Shown here piece after piece: positions 37,866 to 45,844 of a DNA stretch of 64,000 bases. Every line of letters starts with the position of its first letter. Position 1 is the first letter of the stretch. The translations under genes were made by a program, and so were the position numbers. Source of the stretch: Kitasatospora kifunensis (GTDB lineage Bacteria; Actinomycetota; Actinomycetes; Streptomycetales; Streptomycetaceae); assembly GCF_014203855.1 (NCBI RefSeq), contig NZ_JACHJV010000001.1:1-64000 (forward strand). The letters are read 5' to 3'. The notes under the pieces are model-generated. The model did no database searches and was not told the origin of the DNA. It worked only from the letters and a program-made list of their open reading frames with translations.

Positions 37866-39143
37866 GTGCGCTTACCACTTCCACTGCTGCGTCAGGCCGA
37901 CTTCCGCTGGTTCTACACCGGGCAGGCGGTCTCCCTGCTCGGTACTTCGATGGCACCGATCGCGCTGGCGTTCGCGGTTCTGGACGCCTCCAAGAACCCG
38001 GGGGACCTCGGCATCGTCCTCACCGCCCGGATGGTGCCGATGCTGGCGTCGCTGCTGGTGGGCGGCGCCACCGCCGACCGGTTCTCCCGGCGGACGGTGC
38101 TGGTCGCCGCCAACACCGGATCGGCGCTCACCCAGGGCACCGTCGCCGTGCTCCTGCTCTCCGGTCACTACTCGCTTTTCGCCGTCGCCACGCTGGAGGC
38201 GCTCAACGGCGTGCTGGCCGCCTTCACCACGCCGGCGCTGCGCGGGGTGGCCCCGGAGCTGGTCAGCACCGAGCAGCTCCAACAGGCCAACTCCCTGCTG
38301 TCGTCCACCCGCAACGCCACCAAGATCGTCGGCCCGAGCCTGGCCGGGCTGATCGTCGCGGCCAGCGGCGGCGGGGCGGCCATCGCCCTGGACGCCGCCA
38401 GCTACCTGTTCGCCGCCGGCTGCCTGACCCGGCTGCGGGTCTCCAGCCCGATCCCGCCGCGCTCCACGGGCCTGCTGGCCGACATCCGCAGCGGCTGGGG
38501 CGAGTACCGCCGGATCCGCTGGGTGTGGCTGGTGTCGGCCACTTTCTGCCTGATGAACCTGGTGCAGACGGGCACCTGGCAGATCCTGGGCCCGCAGTTG
38601 ACCAAGCAGCTCAGCGGCGAGATGACCTGGGGGCTGGTGCTCAGCGCCCGGGGTGCGGGCCTGCTGGTGATGAGCACCGTGATGTACCGGCTGAGGCTGC
38701 GGCGCCTGCTGGCGACCGGACAGCTGATGAGCGCGCTCGGGGCGCTGCCGCTGCTGGCGCTCGGCGCGCGGCTGGACGCCGGCTGGCTGATCGCGGCCGC
38801 GTTCGTGGCCGGCATCGGCTCCGCCGTCGCCAGCATCAGCTGGGACACCTCCCTGCAGGAGCACGTCCCGCCCTACGCGCTCTCCCGGGTCTCCTCCTAC
38901 GACGATCTGCTCTCCTATCTCGCGATCCCGATCGGACAGCTCAGCGTCGGCCCGCTCGCCCACGCCTACGGCGGTTTCCGGATCACCGCCGTCACCGGCG
39001 TCTTCTACGCCCTCGCCGCGGTGGTCCCGCTCTCCTTCGCCGCCGTGCGGCAGTTGCCGCACGCGCTGCCCGAACGGGAGCCGGTGGCGCCAGCCGTCGC
39101 CGAGCCGGCCGCTGCCGGTCCGCCCGGACCGGCAGCGGGCTGA
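37866..39143 (+). CDS. MFS exporter, MFS_3/EntS-like
   Basis: This 425-aa, 12-segment transporter opens with LPLLRQADFRWFYTGQAVSLLGTSMAPIALAFAV and has GGATADRFSRRTVL (motif A). This is the MFS_3 type used by enterobactin exporter EntS and by self-resistance exporters in natural-product clusters. GTG 37866 is the start; no ribosome site is visible, so it may be leaderless. It converges on the PGM1-like ligase gene and is paired with an ArsR-type regulator. Export of the RiPP product is a reasonable inference. Confidence 0.87.
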   Translation: MRLPLPLLRQADFRWFYTGQAVSLLGTSMAPIALAFAVLDASKNPGDLGIVLTARMVPMLASLLVGGATADRFSRRTVLVAANTGSALTQGTVAVLLLSGHYSLFAVATLEALNGVLAAFTTPALRGVAPELVSTEQLQQANSLLSSTRNATKIVGPSLAGLIVAASGGGAAIALDAASYLFAAGCLTRLRVSSPIPPRSTGLLADIRSGWGEYRRIRWVWLVSATFCLMNLVQTGTWQILGPQLTKQLSGEMTWGLVLSARGAGLLVMSTVMYRLRLRRLLATGQLMSALGALPLLALGARLDAGWLIAAAFVAGIGSAVASISWDTSLQEHVPPYALSRVSSYDDLLSYLAIPIGQLSVGPLAHAYGGFRITAVTGVFYALAAVVPLSFAAVRQLPHALPEREPVAPAVAEPAAAGPPGPAAG

Positions 39144-39144
39144 G

Positions 39145-39262
39145 CGGGAACCAGCGCGGGGAGCAGCGCGGGGAGCAGCGCGGGGAGCAGCGCGGGGAGC
39201 AGCGCGGCGGTCAGTGCGGCGGTCAGTGCGGCGGTCAGCGCGGTGGTCAGTACGGCGGTCGG
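39145..39262. repeat. 12-nt tandem repeats, two variants
   Basis: About five copies of GGGAGCAGCGCG are followed by about five copies of GCGGTCAGTGCG-type units, all 12 nt long. They lie between the convergent exporter and PGM1-like genes and run into the last codons of the latter. The 3-nt periodicity keeps long frames open on both strands, so ORFs over this region are not evidence of genes. Confidence 0.85.
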
Positions 39263-40647
39263 CAGGACGGGTCGGCGGACTGCGCCGCGAACTCCCGGTC
39301 GAGCCGCTCGTAGAGCTTGTCGCGGGTCTCCTCGGTGTCGTAGGCGAGGCAGACCATAATCTCGGCGAGCTCGGCGAGCTCGGCAGGCTGGGTGAGCCCG
39401 GCGGGCTCGCCGGGCCCGCCGTCGCGGGGCGCGGGGATCGGGGCGGACAGGATGGCCCCGATCCGCCGGGCCGGGTCGTAGTGGCAGCCGATCGCCTGTG
39501 CCGTCGCGAGGAACCCCCGCATCCCGCCGGTGCCCCAGCAGGCCGGGGCGGCGTACTCGGCGACCGTCCGCCGCGGTTGTGCCGAGACGCCCACGATCCG
39601 GTTGGCGATCACGTCGTAGATGTGCACCGACCCCGACACGTGGGCGTTCATCTCGGTGAACCGGACCACCCCGGCTTGATCGGCCACCGCGTCGGCGGAC
39701 ATGAACCCGCGGTAGCCGATCGCCCGGTACACCTGTGCCAGCCGGGCGCCCTGGGTCACCAGCGACTCCAGCACGGCCGGGTCGACGCCCAGGTGCCGCA
39801 GCGGCACGCTCTGGTGGTCGAGTCGTCGGCCCACGTAGGACAGGACTCCGCACTCGGTGGGCAGCACCGCGTCATCGGACACCAGGTACTCGGTGAAGAG
39901 CGACTCGGCGTCCGGGACCAGGCACTCCACCACCACGGGGAACCGGCCCTCGGCCGAGGCCCAGGCCCAGCGCTCGCTCCAGTAGCGCTCGACGGCGCCC
40001 GGGCCCAGGCGGCGCAGATGACGCGCCCCCACGTGCCCGCTCGCCGGGGCGTCCCCCGCGAAGACGATCTCGTTGCCGTTGCCGGAGCCGTTGTGGGCCT
40101 GCTTGACCACCACGGCGCCGGTACGGGCGAGCAGCCCGGTCATCGCCTGCGCCGCCTCCTCGGCCGTGTGGCAGACGGCGCCGGGCGCGGTGGCCACGCC
40201 CGCTCCGGCGGCCAGCGCCCTGAAGTGCGCCTTGGAGTTGGCCAGTTCACCGCCGCCCTGGCGGGTGAAGGCCGCACCGGGCAACCGGTGCGAGAGCCCC
40301 AACTCCGAGGCCAGCCGGGCGACCTGCGGAGAGGGCCAGAGCGCGAAGACCTCCGAGACCTCGTCCAGATCCGCCGCGACCGCTCGCACGAAGCCGGGGT
40401 CGGTCAGCGTCCTGGGGTCGAGCAGCCGGTGCTCGAACCGGCCTGGCGGCGGCACGTGGATGCGCAGTGTGGCGGCGTCCACGCCGGTCAGCGCGGTCAC
40501 GTAGTGCAGGAAGTCCTCATCGGGCGGGGCCGGCAGGACCACCAGGTCGCCGTCGGCCGCGAACCACAGGATGCGCTGGACGGCGCTCGCCATGTCGCTC
40601 TTCAGCCGGATCGAGTCGTCGATGTGATTGCCGATCAGGATCCGCAT
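39247..40647 (-). CDS. ATP-grasp peptide ligase, PGM1-related
   Basis: The 466-aa protein has a pre-ATP-grasp domain (MRILIGNHIDD), ANSKAHFRALAAGAGV, a lysine-bearing ATP-binding strand VVVKQAHNGSGNGNEIV, GYRGFMSADAV and the metal-binding FTEMNAHVSGSVHIYD. A PGM1_C-like tail follows. The closest characterised relative I recognise is PGM1 of pheganomycin biosynthesis, which joins a guanidino-phenylglycine-type acid to the N-terminus of a ribosomal peptide. It is the last gene of a minus-strand operon with a peptidase and a second ATP-grasp enzyme. It converges on the exporter. Its presence beside an amidinotransferase supports ligation of a guanidino acid to the crosslinked peptide. Confidence 0.8.
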   Translation of the reverse strand: MRILIGNHIDDSIRLKSDMASAVQRILWFAADGDLVVLPAPPDEDFLHYVTALTGVDAATLRIHVPPPGRFEHRLLDPRTLTDPGFVRAVAADLDEVSEVFALWPSPQVARLASELGLSHRLPGAAFTRQGGGELANSKAHFRALAAGAGVATAPGAVCHTAEEAAQAMTGLLARTGAVVVKQAHNGSGNGNEIVFAGDAPASGHVGARHLRRLGPGAVERYWSERWAWASAEGRFPVVVECLVPDAESLFTEYLVSDDAVLPTECGVLSYVGRRLDHQSVPLRHLGVDPAVLESLVTQGARLAQVYRAIGYRGFMSADAVADQAGVVRFTEMNAHVSGSVHIYDVIANRIVGVSAQPRRTVAEYAAPACWGTGGMRGFLATAQAIGCHYDPARRIGAILSAPIPAPRDGGPGEPAGLTQPAELAELAEIMVCLAYDTEETRDKLYERLDREFAAQSADPSCRPPY

Positions 40648-40658
40648 TCCCGTTCCCC

Positions 40659-40701
40659 TTTCACTTGGGCGTCTTTCACTTGGCGTCTTTCACTTGGCGT
40701 C
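40659..40701. repeat. three 14-15-nt tandem repeats between ligase and peptidase genes
   Basis: TTTCACTTGGCGTC occurs three times (the first with an extra G). The repeat spans the end of the peptidase gene (DAK-stop) and the ribosome site AAAGGGG of the ligase gene, i.e. the last codons were duplicated into the spacer. Confidence 0.85.
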
Positions 40702-41646
40702 GGCGAAGCGCTCGGTGGCGGCCAGGATGTTCTCCAGGGTCGGCGGGTGCCCGGTGTGCCCCACCCCGGGCATGATCCGCAGGTCCGCCTCCGGCCAGCC
40801 CTGTGCGAGCGCCCAGGGCATGTCGACCGGGTTGCCGGTGTCCACCCGGCCATGGATGATCACTCCGGGGATACCGGCCAACCGGTGGACGTCATCCAGG
40901 ATCTGATCCTCAGTCAGCCAGGCGTCGTGGCTGAAGTAGTGGGTGACCAGCCGGGCGAACTGCATCCGGAAGTCCGGGTCCTGGTAGCGCGCGGACGGCG
41001 TCCATCCCGGCTCCAGGCTGCGCACGGTGTCCTCCCAGTCGCACCACGCACGGGCCGCCTCCCGCTGCACGTTCGCATCGCCGCTCTCGTTGAGCAACTG
41101 GTTGTACCCGGCGAGCAGGTCGTCCTGGTGCCCGATGCCCACCTTGGAGCGGAACTGCTGCCACTGCTCGGGGAAGTAGCGCCCCACCTCGTGGTAGAGC
41201 CAGCGGAGGTCGCCGCGGCGGGCGAGCAGCAGGTAGACCAGGATCAGCGCCCGCACCCGCTGCGGATGCGCCTCGGCGTAGACCAGCGCCACCGTGGTGC
41301 CCCACGAGCTGCCGTAGACGACCCAGCGTTCGATCCCGAGATGCTCGCGCAACTGTTCGATGTCGGCGATCAGATGACGTGTCGTGTTGGCCGTCAGCGG
41401 CGTGGCCGGGTCGCTGGCGGCGGGGGTGCTGCGGCCGCAGTGACGCTGGTCCAGGTGGATGATGCGGTAGCGCTGCGGATCCCAATTGCGCCGACTCCCC
41501 GGGGAGTTGCCCGAACCGGGGCCGCCGTGGACGATGAGGGCGGGCGTCCCCTCCGGGTTCCCGCAGCTCTCCCAGTACACCCGGTGGCCGTCGCCGACGT
41601 CCAGCATCCCCGTCTCGTACGGTTCGATCGCCGGGTACTGCTCCAT
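40690..41646 (-). CDS. pip: proline iminopeptidase (S33 family)
   Basis: The 318-aa alpha/beta hydrolase matches prolyl iminopeptidases: HGGPGSGNSPGSRRNWDPQRY, LDQRHCGRSTP, nucleophile elbow GSSWGTTVALVYA, Asp in HGRVDTGNPVD and His in PGVGHTGHPP. The family removes N-terminal residues, mostly Pro, from peptides, and members in natural-product clusters also process other N-termini. The start overlaps the stop of the upstream ATP-grasp gene (TGATG), so they are coupled. In this cluster it is the best candidate for trimming the N-terminal Met-Ser of the pentapeptide, but true substrate specificity is unknown. Confidence 0.87.
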   Translation of the reverse strand: MEQYPAIEPYETGMLDVGDGHRVYWESCGNPEGTPALIVHGGPGSGNSPGSRRNWDPQRYRIIHLDQRHCGRSTPAASDPATPLTANTTRHLIADIEQLREHLGIERWVVYGSSWGTTVALVYAEAHPQRVRALILVYLLLARRGDLRWLYHEVGRYFPEQWQQFRSKVGIGHQDDLLAGYNQLLNESGDANVQREAARAWCDWEDTVRSLEPGWTPSARYQDPDFRMQFARLVTHYFSHDAWLTEDQILDDVHRLAGIPGVIIHGRVDTGNPVDMPWALAQGWPEADLRIMPGVGHTGHPPTLENILAATERFADAK

Positions 41647-42899
41647 CAGTTCCTCCTCGGACTACGGGCTCCGTTGAGCCGGGCGACGATCTGTTCGGCC
41701 CGCGCCAGGACGCGGGCGCACTCCTGCTGGTCGGCGGCCTCGATGATCAACCCGCCGATCCGCGCGCTCGAGTTCTCACGGGTGTCGGGCATGAGTTCAC
41801 CGGGTGCGACGGTCATGTCGAGCGCGACCACGCCGGGCAGCGCCGCCAGATCCGCCGCGGCGACGTGGTTGGTGCGGCCCGGGGCGATCGGCAGCGCGAT
41901 GTACCCCAGGACGTTCTTCGAGGGCCCGCGCGGCGGTGTCATCGCGTCCCCGGTGACCGCCTTCACGGCGCACTCCCAGACGTCGACACCCAGCATCTCG
42001 GCCAGCAGCGCGGCGACCAGCTGGCCGCCGGGACGGGCGGCCAGCTCTCCGGCGACCCACCGGTCGGGGTCACCGAACAGCTCGAAGTGGAAGACGCCGT
42101 CGCGCAGTTCGAGCGCGTCCAGCGCTCGCCGCGCGAAGGCGGTGGCCGACTCGTACAGGTCGGGATAACCCGCCGGCGGGAGCGAGAGCTTCATGAACGG
42201 GCGGTGCTCGTCGCACTCCACCAAGGGGATCAGGAACCTGGACACCATGATCCAGCTGATCACACCGTCCCGGACGAGCCCGTCCAGGACCCACTCGTCG
42301 CCGCTGTTGCGCTCCTCGATCAGCAGCCGGGCCAGCTCCGGGTGGAGCGCGGTGACCGCGGCCACGGCCGGCTCCAGGTCCACCGCGCGGTCGACGACGA
42401 AGGTGTTGACCGTCCCATAACCCGCCGTCGGCTTGACCACGAACGGCGCCCGCAGCCCTGCCCGTTCGGTCAGCGCCGCCAGGGCGCCGGGCACCGCGGT
42501 GGCGTCCGGCACGACCAGATGCCGTGCGGTGGGCACCCCTGCCGCATCCCAGCAGGCCTTCTGCACTGCCTTGTCCCGGCAGCGCAGCGCGACCTGCGGC
42601 GCCAGGGCACGCGCGCCGAGCAGCCGGCCGAGCACCGCCGCCGGAACGACACCGGTCTCCAGCACGGGCACCACGGCGTCCACACCCTCGCGCACCGCGC
42701 CGGTGTGGTGAACGGCGGACCACAACGCCTCCACGTTCTGGTAGGAGTCGACCGCGCACGCGTGCTCGACCCGGTCCCGATAGTGCGTCAGACGTCGCTG
42801 GTTCTGCCTGGTGTTCTCATAGAGGACGGTCACCGGATGACCCTGGTCGAGGAGTACGTCGATGGCTTCTGGACGGGCGCCCACCATGACGACATGCAC
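41646..42899 (-). CDS. ATP-grasp ligase
   Basis: This 417-aa ATP-grasp protein has an N-terminal Rossmann-like region (VHVVMVGARPEAIDVLLDQG), an ATP-binding strand APFVVKPTAGYGTVNTFVV, and FHFELFGDPDRWVAGELAARPGG for metal and substrate. It resembles the carboxylate-amine ligases (BacD/dipeptide-ligase type). GTG 42899 has GGAGG 4 nt upstream; the longer frame to 43028 lacks coding features. It opens the minus-strand operon divergent from the pentapeptide gene. It probably forms a second amide or peptide bond during assembly or resistance. Confidence 0.85.
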   Translation of the reverse strand: MHVVMVGARPEAIDVLLDQGHPVTVLYENTRQNQRRLTHYRDRVEHACAVDSYQNVEALWSAVHHTGAVREGVDAVVPVLETGVVPAAVLGRLLGARALAPQVALRCRDKAVQKACWDAAGVPTARHLVVPDATAVPGALAALTERAGLRAPFVVKPTAGYGTVNTFVVDRAVDLEPAVAAVTALHPELARLLIEERNSGDEWVLDGLVRDGVISWIMVSRFLIPLVECDEHRPFMKLSLPPAGYPDLYESATAFARRALDALELRDGVFHFELFGDPDRWVAGELAARPGGQLVAALLAEMLGVDVWECAVKAVTGDAMTPPRGPSKNVLGYIALPIAPGRTNHVAAADLAALPGVVALDMTVAPGELMPDTRENSSARIGGLIIEAADQQECARVLARAEQIVARLNGARSPRRN

Positions 42900-43406
42900 A
42901 GTGCCTCCGCAACGGCATGAAGTTGACGACGATTCAGATAACTGAGGGAGGGAGCGAGACCGACGCCCGGGCGAGGGGTCCGCATGACACGTCCGGGTGA
43001 TCCGCCCCGCTGACCGAGCCAGGGCCAAACTACGGCACGATTCCGGAGACCGGAAGTACGCTCACGAAACCGTCCGGAGGCCGCCCCGCACGCCACCGCC
43101 GCGACGACCCGAATCGCGCAGGCGACCGGGCGAGGCCCCGCGGATGTGCTACCGCAGGGCTTGCGCCGTGCACGCCAAACGTGCAACCTGGATCAAGACT
43201 TGACGGCTCGTCAGTCTCCCTTGCCGGGTGTTCGTTCTTGGCGTGGAGCGTTCTCGCGCCTCGCTCGGCGATGGCACGTCACTTCGGTCCATGCACTGAG
43301 GGCCGGTCCGTCATGCCGTTCGGCCGCCTCCCCGAGGGAGTCGGTGACACGGGTACGACATCCAATGGCAGGGCGCCAACACTCGTTTCGGAGAGGAGGC
43401 ACTGCC
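42900..43406. promoter_or_regulatory. 507-bp divergent control region of the RiPP cluster
   Basis: It separates the minus-strand ligase operon from the plus-strand precursor gene. TGCACG-ccaaa-CGTGCA (43169-43185) is an inverted repeat that could be an operator. AGGAGG at 43394-43399 is the precursor's ribosome site. Longer frames here (for example one ending at 43424) have poor coding character and only incidentally share the precursor's frame. No promoter elements could be fixed. Confidence 0.55.
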
Positions 43407-43424
43407 ATGTCCTACGACCACTGA
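43407..43424 (+). CDS. 18-bp gene for pentapeptide precursor Met-Ser-Tyr-Asp-His (biarylitide-type RiPP)
   Basis: ATG TCC TAC GAC CAC TGA encodes MSYDH. A full AGGAGG (43394-43399, part of GAGAGGAGG) lies exactly 7 nt upstream, the best ribosome site in the region. The sequence fits MxYxH, the pattern of known minimal RiPP precursors of the biarylitide class (for example MRYYH), in which a P450 joins the Tyr and His side chains. A P450 gene starts 109 nt downstream on the same strand. There is no leader beyond Met-Ser. The Asp between Tyr and His is notable because an aspartyl hydroxylase gene follows. The reading is direct from sequence; the RiPP role is inference from motif plus context. 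Confidence 0.8.
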   Translation: MSYDH

Positions 43425-43435
43425 TGAGGATCACC

Positions 43436-43464
43436 GGCCGGGGCCGTGACCTGCGGCCCCGGCC
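43436..43464 (+). terminator. hairpin between precursor and P450 genes (attenuator or mRNA stabiliser)
   Basis: Perfect 11-bp GC stem (GGCCGGGGCCG) with a 7-nt loop, 11 nt after the pentapeptide stop and about 70 nt before the P450 start, with no U-run. It could partly end transcription, giving more precursor than enzyme mRNA, or protect the 3' end of a short precursor transcript. Confidence 0.65.
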
Positions 43465-43533
43465 CGCCCCTAGCGGCGGACCCGCCAAGCGAGGCCGCAG
43501 CTTCGACCCACCGGCGGACGATGAGGAGACCCG

Positions 43534-44721
43534 ATGCCGCACCCGGCCCGGTACGACCCGCTCGACCCCGCGACACTGGCGCACCCCTACCCGGTGCTGG
43601 CCGCACTACGGGCTGCCGAGCCCGTGTCCTGGCACGAGTCCATGCACTGCTGGCTGCTCACCGGGTACGCCGACTGCGTTGCCGTGCTGCGCGACCACGA
43701 GCTCTTCGCCCGTGACCGCCGACGGCTGGGTGCCGAGGTGCCGCAGCCTTCGCTGAGCGTGCAGTCGCTGGACCCGCCGGACCAGGCCGAGGTGCGCTCG
43801 CTGTTCATGAACGCCCTGAACGCCCAGGACCTGCCCGGCATCCAGGGCCGTGCCGAGCAGCGGCTCGCCCACTGGCTCGACGGGCTCGACGCGCGGCCGC
43901 GGTTCGACGTGATGGCCGAGATCGCGGTGCCGCTGTCGTTGGCGGTGATCTCCGACCTGCTGGGCGTCGAGGAGCCCGACCACTCCTCGTTCGCCCAGGT
44001 CTCCGACGCGGTCATGCGCAGCATGGACGGCGGTCTCGATCCCTCACTGGTCGAGCCCGGCCGACTGGCCCGCCAGCAGCTCAGCGAACTGGTCGCCTCC
44101 TGGTTTCGCACCAGCGGCCGCCCCGGGCTGCTCACCCACGTGCGCGACCACGCGGCCGGGCAGCGGGACACCGGGCTGGACCTGTTCATCAGGAACACCG
44201 CCCGGGTGATGTTCCAGGGCGGCTACAGCACGATGGTCGCGGCCATCGGCAACGTCGTCCACACCCTGCTCACCCGTCCCGACGTCCTGGAGCGGATGCG
44301 GGACCCCAGGCTGCTGCAGACCGGGGTCGACGAACTGGTGCGCTTCGACGGGCCGGTGCAGGGGACCAGCCGGATCGCCACCCGGGCGTGCGAGCTCGGC
44401 GGGCGCAAGATCGACGCAGGTCAGACGGTGACGGTGCTGCTGGCCGCGGCCAACCACGACCCGGTGCAGTTCACCGAGCCCGGTCGGCTGCTCCTGGACC
44501 GCTCACCCAACCGGCACCTCGGCTTCGGCTGGGGCACCCACTCCTGCATCGGCACCACGGCCGCGCAGATGGCACTGCGGGCCCTGGTCCGCGGCCTGCT
44601 CGCGCATCCGGCACCGCTGCGGGCGGCCGGTGCGGCGGTGCGGCGCCGCACCGCCACGATGCGGGCCTTCGACGTCCTGCCCGCCACCTTCGGCCCCGGT
44701 GGCACCGCCGGCCGCCGCTGA
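43534..44721 (+). CDS. cytochrome P450, likely Tyr-His crosslinking RiPP P450
   Basis: The 395-aa soluble P450 has DELVRFDGPVQ (ExxR) and the heme loop FGWGTHSCIG (Cys338). The I-helix motif reads QGGYST (Tyr231, Ser232) where most P450s have (A/G)Gx(D/E)TT, so the acid-alcohol pair that protonates the oxygen is changed. This fits an oxidase that makes radicals for aryl coupling rather than hydroxylates. GAGGAG precedes ATG 43534. Its position right after the MSYDH gene mirrors the known biarylitide pair of pentapeptide plus P450. It should crosslink Tyr3 to His5. That reaction is inferred, not shown. Confidence 0.9.
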   Translation: MPHPARYDPLDPATLAHPYPVLAALRAAEPVSWHESMHCWLLTGYADCVAVLRDHELFARDRRRLGAEVPQPSLSVQSLDPPDQAEVRSLFMNALNAQDLPGIQGRAEQRLAHWLDGLDARPRFDVMAEIAVPLSLAVISDLLGVEEPDHSSFAQVSDAVMRSMDGGLDPSLVEPGRLARQQLSELVASWFRTSGRPGLLTHVRDHAAGQRDTGLDLFIRNTARVMFQGGYSTMVAAIGNVVHTLLTRPDVLERMRDPRLLQTGVDELVRFDGPVQGTSRIATRACELGGRKIDAGQTVTVLLAAANHDPVQFTEPGRLLLDRSPNRHLGFGWGTHSCIGTTAAQMALRALVRGLLAHPAPLRAAGAAVRRRTATMRAFDVLPATFGPGGTAGRR

Positions 44722-44753
44722 GAACGGCCGCCCCCGAGAAGGAGAACTCGCGG

Positions 44754-45809
44754 ATGACTGCAACCGAGCCGACGCGGCCAGAACCGGCACGGCCCAAGGC
44801 CGCGCTGCCCGAGCCGGCGCTGTCCGGGGCGGCACCGCACGGGGTGGCGCGCTCCAAGCCGGCGCTGCCCGAAGCGGCCAGGCTCCGGCCCGAGTTCGAC
44901 GCCGGCCGCCTGGTGACGGAGCTGGCCGGCGTCACGGGTCACAGCTGGGACCTCCAGCGGATCTCCGCCTCCGGAGGCGGGATCGGCCAGGCCGCCACCG
45001 TCGACTGGCGGGTGCTGCCGCTGCGCAGCGTCGGCGGCGACCCGCAGCGCACCGACCCCGGCGGCCCCGGGCCCCTCGAGTTCGCCCCGACGCCCTGGCT
45101 GGATCGACTGCCGTATCTGCGCGCGATCCTCGACTCGATCCCGGCACCACTCAACGCGGTGCGCCTGATGGCGCTCGGCCCCGGCGCCGTCTCCCGAGCG
45201 CACCACGACCCCAAGTACCGCCTGGACCAAGGCCTGGTCCGCCTGCACATCCCGATCGTCACCCAGCCCGAGGCGGTGATCGTCCTCGACGGGGTGGAAC
45301 ACTGCTGGCAGCCGGGCAGCTTCTGGTACGGGGACTTCTCCCGCACGCACCTGGTGCGCAACACCGGCCCGGCCACCCGGGTGCACACGGTCATCGACGC
45401 GCTGCTGACGCGCGAGCTCGCCGACTACTTCCCAGCGGAGTTCCGCTCCGCGCTGGCCGAGGCGGACGTGCTGTTCAACCAGCTGCCCACAGCCGACGCA
45501 GCCCACGTCGGACCGCCTTCCCGTCTCCCACGATTCATCCAACTCCCCTCCGGTTTCACCGATTTCGACGCGGAGCCGTTCGACGGACCGCCTCGCCCGG
45601 CACGCCTCGAAGCGACCGGCGGACAGCTGACCCTGGCCACCGCCGACCGGGCCTTCGCCCTGCTCCCGGCCGGGCCCGACGAACTCCGCTTCGCCGGCTG
45701 GAGCGAGCAGCGCACGCTGCACCTCGCGGCGGGCGAGGTCGTGCTGCGCAGCCGCCGCGGGCGCCGCCTCGCCGAGTACCGCGTCCCGGACGGCGAACCG
45801 TCCCACTGA
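44754..45809 (+). CDS. aspartyl/asparaginyl beta-hydroxylase-family dioxygenase
   Basis: The 351-aa protein has a low-complexity Ala/Pro/Glu N-terminus of about 45 aa. Its Asp_Arg_Hydrox domain contains SRAHHDPKYRLDQGLVRLHIPIV, VIVLDGVEHCWQPGSFWYGD and the second metal-binding His in RTHLVRNTGPATRVHTVIDAL. The family uses Fe(II) and 2-oxoglutarate to hydroxylate Asp, Asn or Arg at the beta carbon, including in peptide natural products. In this operon the obvious target is Asp4 of MSYDH. AAGGAG lies about 10 nt before ATG 44754. C-terminal to the dioxygenase domain a further domain (about residues 230-350) is unrecognised. Confidence 0.83.
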   Translation: MTATEPTRPEPARPKAALPEPALSGAAPHGVARSKPALPEAARLRPEFDAGRLVTELAGVTGHSWDLQRISASGGGIGQAATVDWRVLPLRSVGGDPQRTDPGGPGPLEFAPTPWLDRLPYLRAILDSIPAPLNAVRLMALGPGAVSRAHHDPKYRLDQGLVRLHIPIVTQPEAVIVLDGVEHCWQPGSFWYGDFSRTHLVRNTGPATRVHTVIDALLTRELADYFPAEFRSALAEADVLFNQLPTADAAHVGPPSRLPRFIQLPSGFTDFDAEPFDGPPRPARLEATGGQLTLATADRAFALLPAGPDELRFAGWSEQRTLHLAAGEVVLRSRRGRRLAEYRVPDGEPSH

Positions 45810-45844
45810 CCGAACGCCGCAGCCCCAGAGATCGAAGGAAGCCC

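Noticed and set aside
43146-43424. A 92-aa frame ending in the same MSYDH residues as a longer precursor with leader
   Set aside because: The upstream residues have poor coding character and the start lacks a ribosome site, whereas the internal ATG has a full AGGAGG at 7 nt. The pentapeptide alone is the better model.
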